NCBI GenBank assembly: GCA_018342105.1
Contig: JAFIRS010000373.1
Span: 715,549 to 779,548, forward strand
DNA length: 64,000 bases
Origin: Gonioctena quinquepunctata
Taxonomy: Eukaryota > Arthropoda > Insecta > Coleoptera > Chrysomelidae
Direction of reading: 5' to 3'
Below the pieces are notes generated by a model. The model worked only from the letters and a program-made list of their open reading frames with translations, had not been told where the DNA came from and made no database searches. The translations under genes were made by a program, and so were the position numbers. Of the stretch, positions 44,280 through 55,333 are shown one piece after another (position 1 is the stretch's first letter; the number at the start of each line of letters is the position of its first letter).

Positions 44280-45500
44280 TTCTGATTAGCTGCTTGAAGA
44301 CCGTCTAGACGCTGTGGTGTTACACAATCAAAAACTGCAGAAGTAACCCCTTCACCACACCTATATACGCATTTCTATAACTAAGTTATCGTCATCTGGT
44401 GTTCCTAATTGGGTTATTTCATACTGTTCCTCAAGTCGCTAATGGGATCTTGATGGTTCTATGGGGATTGAAGTAAACAAAGTAGATTACATCGGCGCAT
44501 TATCCTCATTAGGTAAATTTTTATTATGGTTTTTGTGGATAACTAAACTCTCCAGGCAATCTAATGTTTTAGTATCATCGACCGATTTGATCATTTTAAA
44601 TCATGAATATTAATTTTGCGACCAGATTTGATCATGTGGTCCGCTACACTTGACTTATTCTCCCTTCGGTAGGTATCATGGGCCAATTGTTCATGGAACC
44701 CATTCAATGCTGATCATTTTCAAAACGAAATCAAATAGATCGAGGAAATAGCAATAATCAATGGATATGCATTAATAATCTCTCGAGAAAGAAGCGTTTC
44801 ACACGTATAGTGAATGAAACCACGACTCTGACAAAAACGACGGAAAGCAAAAGATTCATGAGAATCCCTCTCAATCCAAAACTCACGAGAGGTATCAACA
44901 CTTCATTCCGGGATATAAATCTCCAAGCAGTTTATAGCAATAGAAATAACATGCAGAAGTTATTAGGAAACCCGAAGAACAAAACTGACATGCTAGATAA
45001 ATCAAAATTGTCACAAAGCCTATTACGGTCAGACAAAACGTTCAATTACTAAATGGCTCCAAGACCATTTGGCCCATGCTACCTACCGTAGAAAGAATAA
45101 GTCAAGTGTAGCAGACCGTATAATGCAATCTGGTCACAAAATTAATATTCATAATTTGAAAATGATCAAATCGGTCATCGACACTAGAAAATTAGATTGT
45201 CCGGAGAGTATAGTTATCCACAAAAACCATAATTGAAATTTATTCAATGAGGATAATGGGCCGATTTATACTACCTTGTTTACTTTAATCCCCATAGAAC
45301 CATCAAGATCTCATCAGCGACTTGACGAACAGTAATAAGTATAAAATAACCCAATTAGAAACACCAAGTGTATAGTGTAAGAAAATGTTACAATTAATTA
45401 AGTGTAGTTTACCTGATGATGATGATAACTTGGTTATCGAATTGCGCATATAGGTATGAAGTGAGTAAGTGTGGTGAAGGGGTTACTTGTGCAATTTTTG
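44280..45500. mobile_element. Penelope-like element, copy 2, with inverted terminal copies
   Basis: 44280-44706 is the element's 3' sequence in minus orientation (GGGATCTTGATGGTTCTATG at about 44448), and 45060-45500 is the same 3' region in plus orientation (CATAGAACCATCAAGATC at about 45291). The coding remnant lies between. This inverted pLTR arrangement matches copy 1. Confidence 0.75.
44707..45236 (+). pseudogene. Penelope-like RT end and GIY-YIG region, copy 2
   Basis: The frame starts with the same junction sequence as copy 1 (CAATGCTGATCATTTTCAAA). Then FMRIPLNPKLTRGINTSFRD, LQAVYSNRNNMQKLLGNPKN and KTDMLDKSK are read. The GIY-YIG core (IYEISC..C..YFGQT in copy 1) is mostly deleted: DKSK is followed by LSQSLLRSDKT. 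After a shift come HLAHATYRRKNKSSVADRIM and QSGHKINIHNLKMIK, plus a short tail with DCPESIVIHKNHN. It is non-functional. Confidence 0.75.
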
Positions 45501-46890
45501 ATAAGCTGCTGAATGAGAAGTTCTCATTTGACATCAAATCAGAAAACAATACGCTATAAGCTAAATGAGATGAATACTTAAAATAATATCAAATAAATAG
45601 AAGCGAGAAAAAAAAAAGAGTCGGCTCGATAAGTTACTGAATACACAAAATTATTTGTCCACGAAGAAAAAAATATTCCATTAATCAGTAATTTGTATTC
45701 TGAAAAAATTCAATAATTAATTGGTGGATACTTGTCTATTTACGTTGACGTTTCACGGACTATATATTCGTTTTCGTTGAGAAGTGAGCATCAAAATCAC
45801 TGCATTTCTCCACATTTTCTTGCTTCCCTTTCTGGAACGTGGTATCTTTTGACTGACTCTGAGCTCTATCAAAATGATTCGATGACGTTTTTGTTCTCCT
45901 GAAGTATGGAATGTTATCCAGATTATGAATCCATTCCATTGCCATTTAAACTTGTGAGTACGTACGTGTGATCCATATCGTAACAATTCAGTGTACGCAA
46001 CTTATACCACATGGTAGAATGTTAGCGGATTATTACGAGAACGAATAGAGTACGCCACTGCATGCCGCTGTGTCTAGCCGACGCGGGATTCCAAGAATGT
46101 AGCCTGACTGACTGGTTAACATCACGACGGGCTTTTCTAACAGAACAATCGAGAGTTTTCCAGGAATTGAGAAGCGGTCGACGAGTCTTTTCTGGGTGCT
46201 ATTAACTTTATATAGGGGATAGTTGTTTTCGTAATAAGTACAGGGTATTTTAACCGTTGATTGTGATTGATTTATTTGATAGTCAGGGTGCATTTTTGTG
46301 TTGTTTTAATGAAGTGTAAATAAACGCAAAATAAATAGTGGAGTATTTCAATAGCCACCAACCCCAGATTGGTTACACTATTTTATCATGTGGAAGCATT
46401 CGAATTTCAAAACATGTTCCGACAATATTGATCCGTTAATTTTCGATTTCTAATGTAATCTTAATTTTTATGCACATCGGTCCCAAATTATGCCAATATA
46501 ACTTTCGTAAGTTGTTGTACATGAAATCCATAATCATAATGTCAGTAGTGAGACATGTGCGTGTGGTGTTCTGAAAATCATCCCAACGAATCGATGCACA
46601 AAATCATTGATCTCTGGGGCGGATTGATTTCTTCACCGAAATTTTGGGGAGATTAACATACTGTTTTGAATCTATTATAGAAGCATTTCACTACCCTCCT
46701 TTTTTTGACTTCCTGATATATAAATCAAACAAATTAATGCATTCAAAATCAACGGTTGGCAACCTTGTTTCAGATCACAAATACATATAGCTTGACAATT
46801 TGTTTGATACTTGGAAACAACATTGCAAACGTCATCGATGAAAATCAAAACAACAACTTTTGCGAGAAGAAAATGTACAACTCATCTAAC
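45501..46890. other. No assignable gene
   Basis: Minus frames at 45753-45986 (77 codons) and 46033-46293 (86 codons) show no motif I know. The rest is AT-rich. The latter region (46050-46290) has more balanced composition and could be decayed element DNA. Confidence 0.35.
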
Positions 46891-46899
46891 GTGGAAAAA

Positions 46900-47860
46900 T
46901 GCGGTGAAGTGAAGTTATAGAAGTGATTCTCAATCTAGAAATAAATAAATCGCCCGGAATTGATGATCTAAAATCAGAATAAAGTTCGCAGATTACATAG
47001 TAAAATCTCTAATCAACATAATAAATATGTCAATTGATACACAATAATCAAACCTTTATATAAATCAGGAGATTGAATGAACCAAGCATGTTGCGAAAAT
47101 ATTCCATAAGATATTCAAGATGAGAATGAAAAATGATTAAAAAAATATGAAATACTTTCAAGTAACAAATATAGATTCCGCCAAGCCAACATAAAATGCA
47201 ATGATTTAATTAACAAAAGATATTTTCAAAGCATTGGATACAGGAGAAACATTTGACACGGCTTAAATCATTTGAAATATTAGAAATTTTAGGTTTTGGG
47301 GGGATAAAAACTGGGACAACCTGAAAGCTACAGCTGGAAAAGACCTGGCAACTTTGGTCAGTTGGTAATAGATTATACGCGATATTTTTGCGCCATTTCC
47401 ATCACAATGTATAATAACAACTTGCCTTCATATGATAGACACAGAATTAGTATCAATAAAAATATTATAGGAATAGAAATAAAAGAGTACATAAAATATT
47501 TGGGTTTAGTAATATGTAGATCGAAATCTAAAATGAAACAAGCACGATGGATATGTTACTAAAAACAGATCTCTCATATCAAAATTTAAATTATATCAAT
47601 ATCTTTTCGACGCAACTCAAATGATAACTCTCCATACTAGTTTGGTTCAAACAAGGCATTTTATAGGAAAACCATCAAAATAATATTCGAGAAAAACTAC
47701 AGATATTCCACAGATAAACTATTCGAATAATGTAAATTATTTAAATCTTGCTTCACACCACCACAAACATACGACACAAAATTGCAATACAATACGATAC
47801 TAAAAAATCGAATTACCAGAATATCCAAGGATGAAAGATACAAAAATCACAGATTCCTAA
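46900..47860 (+). pseudogene. Heavily decayed non-LTR reverse transcriptase
   Basis: In shifting plus frames: LNLEINKSPGIDDLKSE (near 46930), SSNKYRFRQANIKCNDLI (47160-47210), GIEIKEYIKYLGLVICRS (47475-47530) and KIIFEKNYRYSTDKLFE (47670-47725). These follow the order of CR1-like RT: KS.G.D, Q.GFR, YLG, and a (R)YSTD.LFE tail. There are many stops. It is much older than the copies at 20.3 and 48.9 kb. Confidence 0.6.
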
Positions 47861-48279
47861 TTTCCTTGACACGGTAATTTATAAAGAGATTCGAGAAGAA
47901 ATAAGAGCGCTTACTCAACATGTATTCAATTTAATCTTGAATTCATATAAATCACTACCTGTCTTATATTATCCTAGGAATAAGCCCAAGTATAAAGTTT
48001 TACCTTTTATGGGTTTTTCCCTACTTTATTTGCCAAACTTCTTGTATGTATATTCACTGTTAATACCTGCTGTTGGGCGAATAAATTATCATAGTGCTAT
48101 TATTATTATAAATGTGTATTATGTTTCGGAGAACGGTTGTGCTTTTATGATCTTATTTAGTAATCTCGATATTTAAATTGGCTATTGCCCCTAATTCCAA
48201 CATAAATTTTATTGTATACCATTTCCTACCTTGCAATGGTGTCTTGTCGCACGAGATAAGTTCAAGAGTAAATAATAAT
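47861..48279. other. No gene seen
   Basis: A 79-codon plus frame (47937-48176) is AT-rich and hydrophobic without motif. It is probably chance. Confidence 0.4.
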
Positions 48280-48547
48280 ATAGGTATGCCGTAATTTTGA
48301 CGTACAAAATTGTGATTCTCGATCCGCAATATGGACTTGAAATTTTTCTTAGTTACAGGGAAACTATCCAATCGATTGGTATAATACCACCTTTATTGAG
48401 TATGCAAAACGATTATGAATACATGGAAGTGCACAAGTGTATAATGTTTTCCTTCAAATACCCTCCAAAAGAAGTCACAATTTTCAATTACATCTACTCA
48501 AAAGCATGATTTTTGGCACATCCCCTTCTAATCATAACTTCCCTATA
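48280..48547 (+). repeat. Unit 1 of a tandem 258-bp repeat
   Basis: TATGCCGTAATTTTGA...CTATCCAATCGATTGGT...CTTCCCTATA recurs as unit 2, whose first part is 53156-53257 and second part is 58289-58445. Unit 1 ends and unit 2 begins exactly at the TA where the mariner 48548-53155 sits. The second unit was later split by the long-armed element. Confidence 0.75.
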
Positions 48548-48873
48548 CAGGGTGATTCAAAAGTACTTTGACAAACTTCAGGAGGTGATTCCTCACAACA
48601 TTCTAATATGAATTATTCAAATAAATATATATCCGGAAACGCTTCGTTTCCAAGATACAGAACTTTTAGCACATTTTTCAGTAAAAAAAATCAATTCCTC
48701 CATCATATCTACGTAAAAAAGCTACCATTGTTACAAGTCGCTATAAGCAATCGTTGTCTAAATATTTGGACTTGAAAATTTCAAGTCCATTATTTGAGAA
48801 TCGATGCCTGTTGAAGTTATTACCATTATTTTGCATTTTTCACAAGAATGCTTAGGAAATTAATTTGACGTTT

Positions 48874-51503
48874 AATAATAATAATAATAATAATAATAAT
48901 TTTATTCACTTAAAGAAATTTAAATGAGAAAATAGGTATAAGTACATTCATACAGTGAATAAACTAATCATCACAGAAGCATGAAATGCTTGTTTGTGAT
49001 CAATTATGTTAATCTTAGTAACGACATGGAAGCATTAGATGCTTGTACATGGCCTATATGTGATAGATTGAAATATGAGTGCCAATATTGTTACTAGGAA
49101 AAAAATATATAAGGTTAAAAACAGAAGTATACATATAAATATAAATATGAAGTTACGGGTAAGAAATGCTTAAATAAAATCACTTAATCTATACTTATTT
49201 GAAAGCCCAGGAGGCAATAATTGATCAATAAGAAAATGGACAAGATAAGTTTCAGACAACACAGATTTCCTTAGTCATATGGTGATAAGGAGAGTGTCCC
49301 AAAAAAGTTCTCAAGGAGCTTGTCTATGGGCAGTTTCTACCTCATCGAGCAGATGAGTCAAGTCAGTCATGCGTTTTACAATTTAGTACCTACTTTTGAA
49401 GTGTCCATCCACTATTTGAAACAGTTACGTATTGAGGACCTCTGTATATATAAGTATATGTGTGAAAGTCTATAGAAGGGTTATACAATAGTTATAGGGG
49501 TAACAATCAGAGAGTTCGAGGGTAGACATAAGTATAAAATAATTGCTAGAAAAAAATATAAGATATATATGTACGCCAACATGAGACTCTAACATAGTGA
49601 CGAAGTCAAGCATATAAAGAAATCGAGATCTGTTCTTAATGCTTTGTTAATAATCTTCTTTTCATCCGGAGTTAATAAGGTGTAAATTGTTCCTATTTAT
49701 AGACAAAATCCAAGCCTCCACTTTCTTTTTGAATAAATTTAAGGAGTTTATTGATTTCATCCAACCTGGTAACATGTTTCCTCAGTCTAGGGGCGATATA
49801 AGTGAAGGATCGCTGGCCTATTGATTTGAGAGCACGAGAAAACAACTCATTTGCAGCAATTTTTCCCCTCGTACTGTACGGGTGTGGGATTTTTTTTTTA
49901 TACGTGAATGTTAATATCGATTTACAGAAGAGCTGCCGGGGGTCCATCATTTGAGTTTCATTAAATAAAAGATCGGAAGAGTATCTGCGTGGTTTGCCGA
50001 ATATGATTCTCAGGATCCGTTTTTGGACAATTTCTAGGGGTCTCAGTTTAGTTTTTCTCAATCCTCCCCATCCTATTATGCCATATTGAATGATACCCAA
50101 GGAGTGATAAATTATCTTCAGGTGATTTACCTTGAGAGATTGTTTTATCTGTTTGAATTTAAATATAAGTCGACGGAGCTTATTTACTACTGTTTGAACA
50201 TGGACATCCCACTTCAAGAAAGAGTCTACCATAATGCCCAGATATTTAACTGACTGTGCGAGTGCTATTGAAGTATTATTAATGGTTATATTTTCATATG
50301 AGGCAGTTGCTTTTCATGGGAAGTGAACGGGATGATTTTGGTTTTTTGTGATTTAACGATAGGTAGTTTACATTAAACCAGTTAGTGATATTAATTAAAT
50401 CCTTTGATGCAGTTTCTCTTACCTTGTCCCAAGTGTCATCAACATATACCAAAGCAGTGTCATCGGCGAAGGAAACGATTCTACCAGCAGAGTTTGTTGT
50501 GAGTAGGTCGTTCAAGTAAATTATGAAAAGAAACGGTCCCAGAACTGTCCCCTGTGGTACACCATAGGTAACAGTTCTCCCACTGCTTAATTCCCCATTA
50601 ACAAGTACCTGTTGTTTCCGGTTTTGCAAGTATTATTAAATAGTTTCAATACGTTACCTCTGATACCAATACTCTCTAATTTATCTAACAGAATCCCATG
50701 ATTTATTGTATCAAAGGCCTTTGCTAGATCTAGAAATACTCCAAGGCATGGTTTTGAGTTATCAACTGCATTGTATATGTTAGATGTTAAGGCTCCTATC
50801 GCATCTTGTGTGGAGATATTTTTCTGGAAACCAAACTGGTTGGGTGGGAGAAAATTGAGTTTTTCTAGATATTTGGTTAGTCTTTCTTTTATAATTTTTT
50901 CAAGCACTTTTGATAACCCGGAAGTAAGGGCGGTAATTATCCAAACAGTCTTTTTTCCAGATTTAAAAAGGGGCTTTATAGTAGCTATTTTGAACTGCTT
51001 TGGAACTATTCCAGTGTTTGTGATTAGATTTATAATATGGGATACTGGGTTTGATATATATCGAACAATGGATTTGAGCGTTTCATTTGTAATCTGATCA
51101 CATGCTTTTTTGTCATTCAGACTCATTATAATATTTTCAATTTCTTTTGTATCAGTAGGTTCAAGAAACATTGAAGAGCTAAGAGTTTTTCTTTTTATAC
51201 TTAATTTTGTTGAATTTTTTATTTTTGCTGCTAGTTTCTCCCCGATACTCGCGAAGTGATAATTGAATTCTTCTGCAATTTGTTCATCCTTTCGCGGATA
51301 TCAATTTTTTTATGTTTTCTTTCTTTAGCTTCTTACCTGTAATTTCGTTTACAACATCCCATAACTTTTTTGAAGAATTTGAGCTCTCAATTTTTTCTTT
51401 GTAATATCCATTTTTGTTTTTCTTATCATAAATTTATTTCGGTATTGGGTATAGGTATTCTTAAGTAAGTAGTTTTGGTTATTACATATTATGTGACAGT
51501 TAA
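48874..51503 (-). mobile_element. CR1/Jockey-supergroup non-LTR retrotransposon with (TAA)n tail and ACGTTT TSD
   Basis: On the plus strand the copy starts with its 3' tail, (AAT)n at 48874-48901, and is flanked by ACGTTT at 48868-48873 and again at 51504-51509, consistent with a target-site duplication. The reverse transcriptase is on the minus strand. The copy is 5' truncated (2.6 kb, no endonuclease seen). Removing it rejoins the host mariner. Confidence 0.85.
49693..51171 (-). pseudogene. Non-LTR reverse transcriptase, three frames
   Basis: Reading leftwards: 51171-50587 gives MSLNDKKACDQITNETLK, ATIKPLFKSGKKT, LEKLNFLPPNQFGFQKNIST and CLGVFLDLAKAFDTINHGIL (first catalytic Asp). 50629-50294 gives VTYGVPQGTVLGPFLFIIYL and IVSFADDTALVY (FADD near 50459-50476). 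A break falls in the segment before the YLG motif (around 50235-50310). 50232-49693 (179 codons) gives MVDSFLKWDVHVQTVVNKLR, KRILRIIFGKPRRYSSDLLF and the tail PYSTRGKIAANELFSRALKS. It needs only about two frame corrections, so it is a fairly recent insertion. It would reverse transcribe its own RNA at the target site. Confidence 0.88.
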
Positions 51504-51562
51504 ACGTTTTGTTGTTTTGTCGAAGTTTCTGTAAGTTTTAAAACACTAATAAAAAAAAAAAA

Positions 51563-52639
51563 GATTATTCAAACAATAATGCTCATTTATCCGATATGCA
51601 TTTCGTTTATGGCCTTGCGGATAGCAATGTGCGCGAAGCAAAACGTATTTACCAGGAGCGATTTCCTAATCGAGTACTGCCTTCAGCTCCAACATTTACT
51701 AGTCTCCACCGTCGTTTGCCAGAAACAGGTAGCTTTAAGAGGGCAGCTGATATTATTGGAAGACCACGAGCAGTCCGAACCCCAGAATTGGAAGAAGCTG
51801 TTTTGAACGCTCTCGAAGAGAATCCAGAAACAAGTACAAGAATAATTGCTGAAGCTCTCAATTCTACTCAGTCCACAGTTTGGAGAATTATCCACGATCA
51901 ACAATTTTATCCATACCATATTCAAAGGGTACAAGCTCTTTTGCCACGAGACTTTCCCCAACGCACTACTATGTGTCAGTGGTTTTTGAGAAAATTGGCT
52001 GGAAATCCTCAATTTTTAAGATATGTACTCTTCACGGACGAGCCAAACTTCTCCCGAAATGCTATCACAAACTTTCATAACAACCATGTTTGGGCTCTAG
52101 AAAATCCGCTCGCAATTAGTGAAAGACATTATCAGTATCAATTTTCTGTGAATGTATGGGCGGCAATAATTGATAATTACTTGATAGGTCCTTTCTTTCT
52201 TCCGTTCCGACTGAATGGCGCAACTTACAGAGACTTTTTAGAAAATGAATTGCCGGGACTACTTCAGAATGTACCATTAGGAATTTGTATCCGCATGTGG
52301 TTTATGCATGATGAGGCACCGGCCCATTTTAGCGTTGTAGCCAGGGAATTCCTTAAAACTGTCTATCCAAATCGATGGATCGGTAGGGGTGTAGAAGAAC
52401 CTAACCAGGCGTGGGCACCAAGGTCCCCAGATCTAGATTTTCATTTTTGAGGACATTTGAGGTCACTAGTTTATAAAACTCCAGTAGCGAACGAGGAAGA
52501 TCTAAGAAACTAAATAGTTGACGCCTGTGAAACAATAAGAAACACACCAATAATTTTTGAGCGAGTACGAGATTCAATGACGAGAAGACTGTATGCCTGT
52601 ATCTTCGCTGACAGTGGACACTTTGAAAAATGTATTTGA
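51563..52639 (+). pseudogene. Mariner-like transposase, C-terminus with deletion and stops
   Basis: The frame is open from 51563 (YSNNAHLSDMHFVYGLADSN), with the first ATG at 51596; the original start seems replaced by a poly-A tract. HTH: KRIYQERFPNR, RLPETGSFKR, GRPRAVRTPELEEAVLNALE and STRIIAEALNSTQSTVWRII. DDE: VLFTDEPNFSRNA (first Asp), NVWAAIIDNYLIGPFFL, WFMHDEAPAHFSVVAREFLK (second Asp), then RSPDLDFHF and a stop (52448-52450). Relative to SPDL-x-PLDF in relatives, three residues near the third Asp are deleted and the usual Trp codon is TGA. Reading on: GHLRSLVYKTPVANEEDLRN, a second stop, and ...SGHFEKCI at 52639. Inactive, but the first 284 codons are intact. Confidence 0.9.
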
Positions 52640-53155
52640 ATACAATTTAGTTTCCTTCATTTTATTTTATTCTACATATTCAAAAATTTTTGCAATAAAA
52701 TGTTGATTTTTCAAATTTTATTAAAACAAATACAGTTTTTGCACACTTGATACAAAAATAACTATTTCAATCGATTAAAAATAAATAGATTAGGTGGCGC
52801 CCCCTACAAAAAACCAAAACTACTTACTTAAACGTCATGTGCTAGAAGTACGCTAAAAAAAGTTATGAATCTTCAAAAACTAAAAAGATGTATAGGTGGC
52901 GCCCCCTACGAGTAGGAGCAATAATAATATCAGGTTCGAATTCGACATCTCATAAAACCTCTCAATATCAATTTTCGTTCAATCAAGGTCAGTATTTCGA
53001 AAGTTATTTAAAAAAACAAAAATAAAAATATAATTCGAACACCCTGTATCTTGGAAAAGAAGCGTTTCCGGTCATATATTTATTTGGACAATTCATATTA
53101 GAATATTGTAAGGAATCGCCTCCTGAAGTTTGTCAAAGTACTTTGAATCACCCTG

Positions 53156-53257
53156 TATATGCCGTAATTTTGATCTACAAAATTTCAATTCTCGATCCGC
53201 AATATGGACTTGAAATTTTTCTTAGTTACAGGGAAACTATCCAATCGATTGGTACCA
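53156..53257 (+). repeat. Unit 2 of the tandem repeat, left part
   Basis: TATGCCGTAATTTTGATCTA to CAATCGATTGGTACCACT matches 48286-48390. It is interrupted here by the long-armed element and resumes at 58289. Confidence 0.75.
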
Positions 53258-54760
53258 CTAGTCTAGTTAACAAGTGCTTTTTGGACCAACTTTTTTCAGC
53301 AGTCTCTGAAAATTATGATCGAGGTGTCATACGATTCGGAATGACATAGATGATTTTTGAAAAAAATGAAGTTCCGCTTGCAAAAATTGTAGAAGTTTTA
53401 ACAATTAACTAAAAAACAAAAGGGGGCTTTGGTTTTTATCTCAAAAACTAATAAAGATTTCCCAAATATGAAAAAAGATTCAGAAAGAAGAGGAAATTTC
53501 CTAAAATAAATTTGTATTTCCGGAATTGTAGGATCAATATTTATAATTTTCCCAGAGGGATGAAAATACGGCCGAAAACGGGTACTCTGGCTTGGGCAAG
53601 CCGCGCCCACTTTGGACACTTTAACAATAAAAATTATTTAAGCATACTAAATATGAAAATAAAAAATTTAAAAAATTCAGACACCAACTGAACAGATGCA
53701 TGAACAATAATCCGCTTGAAAAAAAATGTTTTATCACAATTTTTCAATTAGTTATTCAATAGTAAATTAATAATTTTTTTCTGCTTGAACATGAACATTG
53801 CAAGTGTGATAATTGTTAAACTATAAATTTAAGATTTTTTTCCTCTCTTGGAGCAATTCTTGAAAGGCTTCGTTGGAAAAATTAAAAAAAATTTATTTTT
53901 CAGTTTTTTATTAATAATTTTTGTTGTTGCAAAATTAAACTTAAATTATTCATTGAAAAAAATTTTTTTTCCAAATATTATTAACGATCCGTTTTTAGTT
54001 ATCAGAAACTGCATAGAAATAATTTTTAATTTTTTTTATCTCTGATTGTTTAAAAAATTGTTATAAACAAATGCGTTGTTTATAAGATAATTGAATTTTT
54101 TTTCATGGAATATCAATCTTTGATACAAATAATGATTCAAAAAAAATTGTTCCATAAAAAAAATTTTGTATTGCTTAAAAACCATTTGTTAATTAACAAT
54201 TTTTTCCAACTTCTAATTAATATTAAGGAACCTTTTTTCTTTAAAAATCATTATTTTTTTTCAATTCATTTCATTTAATTTTTCATTGTTTATGCAATAA
54301 ACAATTTGTTACAAACAAATACATTTTTACCGTATATTTTTTTTCTATTCTACTTTCTGTCACAAAAACAGACATGTTTTTTTTTTTATTATTATTTTTT
54401 TTAATTCCTAAATATAAGTTCTCTGTAACTTCGTCATTCTTACCTGGTTTTTCATACTTAAAATTATTATAATTTATAAACTAATCGAGATACGATGAAA
54501 ATACTTCGACTTATTTTTTCTCCATTAGATAAAGAACAAATTTAGCTAAAAAGTTAGTTGTTACTTATTTATTTATTGAATTTATAGCAATTGTTGATGA
54601 AAAATACTTGGGGAGATTTTTTTTTTGCTTTAAATGCTTAAAAATCCTATCAACTATTGAAAATATGACTACCCCATTCAAGTATCTTATCAATTATTGT
54701 TCATTACTCAACATTTTTACCTTTTACATTTCAATATCACTTAATTATACTAGGAAAATT
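53258..54760 (+). repeat. Left inverted arm of the 5-kb element
   Basis: It pairs with 57120-58288. It contains very AT-rich stretches (many A6-A10 and T6-T12 runs) and one GC-richer block near 53560-53620. Short frames here (53398-53619 minus, 53848-54045 plus) are not genes. Confidence 0.8.
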
Positions 54761-55320
54761 CACGAATATCTAGATTTTTATTCTCAGGTTCTGTTTCTTT
54801 AATGTTTGTAAAGGTTTATGAATGACAATCTTTATTTTTTTTCTTTGAAATATTATTGAGACAATAGAGTCTCTAATAAATTTAAGTTATTTATCAATGA
54901 ACAGAATATTTTATGCACGTTCATATCCATTATCATTAAAATCTCATTTTATTATAATAGACCCTCATGTCTACGAGTAATTATCAACGGTCACCTAATA
55001 ATAATTACAATTACTTTCTAACATGCCTGTCTTAAACTTCCATATTCAGCTGCGGATATTGCTGATTCTCCGAATCACCTTTAGATTCAGGTTTTTGCTT
55101 ATTAAATACCTTCTTTGTTACCTGTTAGAAAGATCTGCTCAGGGTCTCGAAGGGTCCAACTAATTGTCCGTATTATACCTGACTCAGAGAATACAGTTCA
55201 AAATCTTCAACTATTTCAGTCTCAAGTCGACATCCAAGTTGTGCGTTTCATTCGATAAATATTATATTGTGAATATTGTTACTGACGTGAATTATTTGTA
55301 AGTTGTTTAATCTGTGAAAA
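54761..55320. other. Unique interior left of the ORF
   Basis: Likely promoter/5' UTR zone of the element's ORF. A reading around 55290-55335 (KSTAKFANRSNKAK in another frame) suggests the ORF once began further upstream with an additional Cys motif. Confidence 0.35.
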
Positions 55321-55333
55321 TCCACCGCAAAAT

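Larger units (their letters stand above)
48548..53155 (+). mobile_element. Mariner-like transposon with about 115-bp TIRs, hosting a non-LTR element
   Basis: CAGGGTGATTCAAAAGTACT starts after TA (48546-48547), and its complement (AGTACTTTGAATCACCCTG) ends at 53155 before TA (53156-53157). TIR similarity includes GAGGTGATTCCTCACAACAT..CTAATATGAATT and GGAAACGCTTC, about 115 bp. The transposase is at 51563-52639, and 48874-51503 is a later retrotransposon. A 16-bp motif AGGTGGCGCCCCCTAC is present twice downstream (52792, 52894). Confidence 0.9.
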
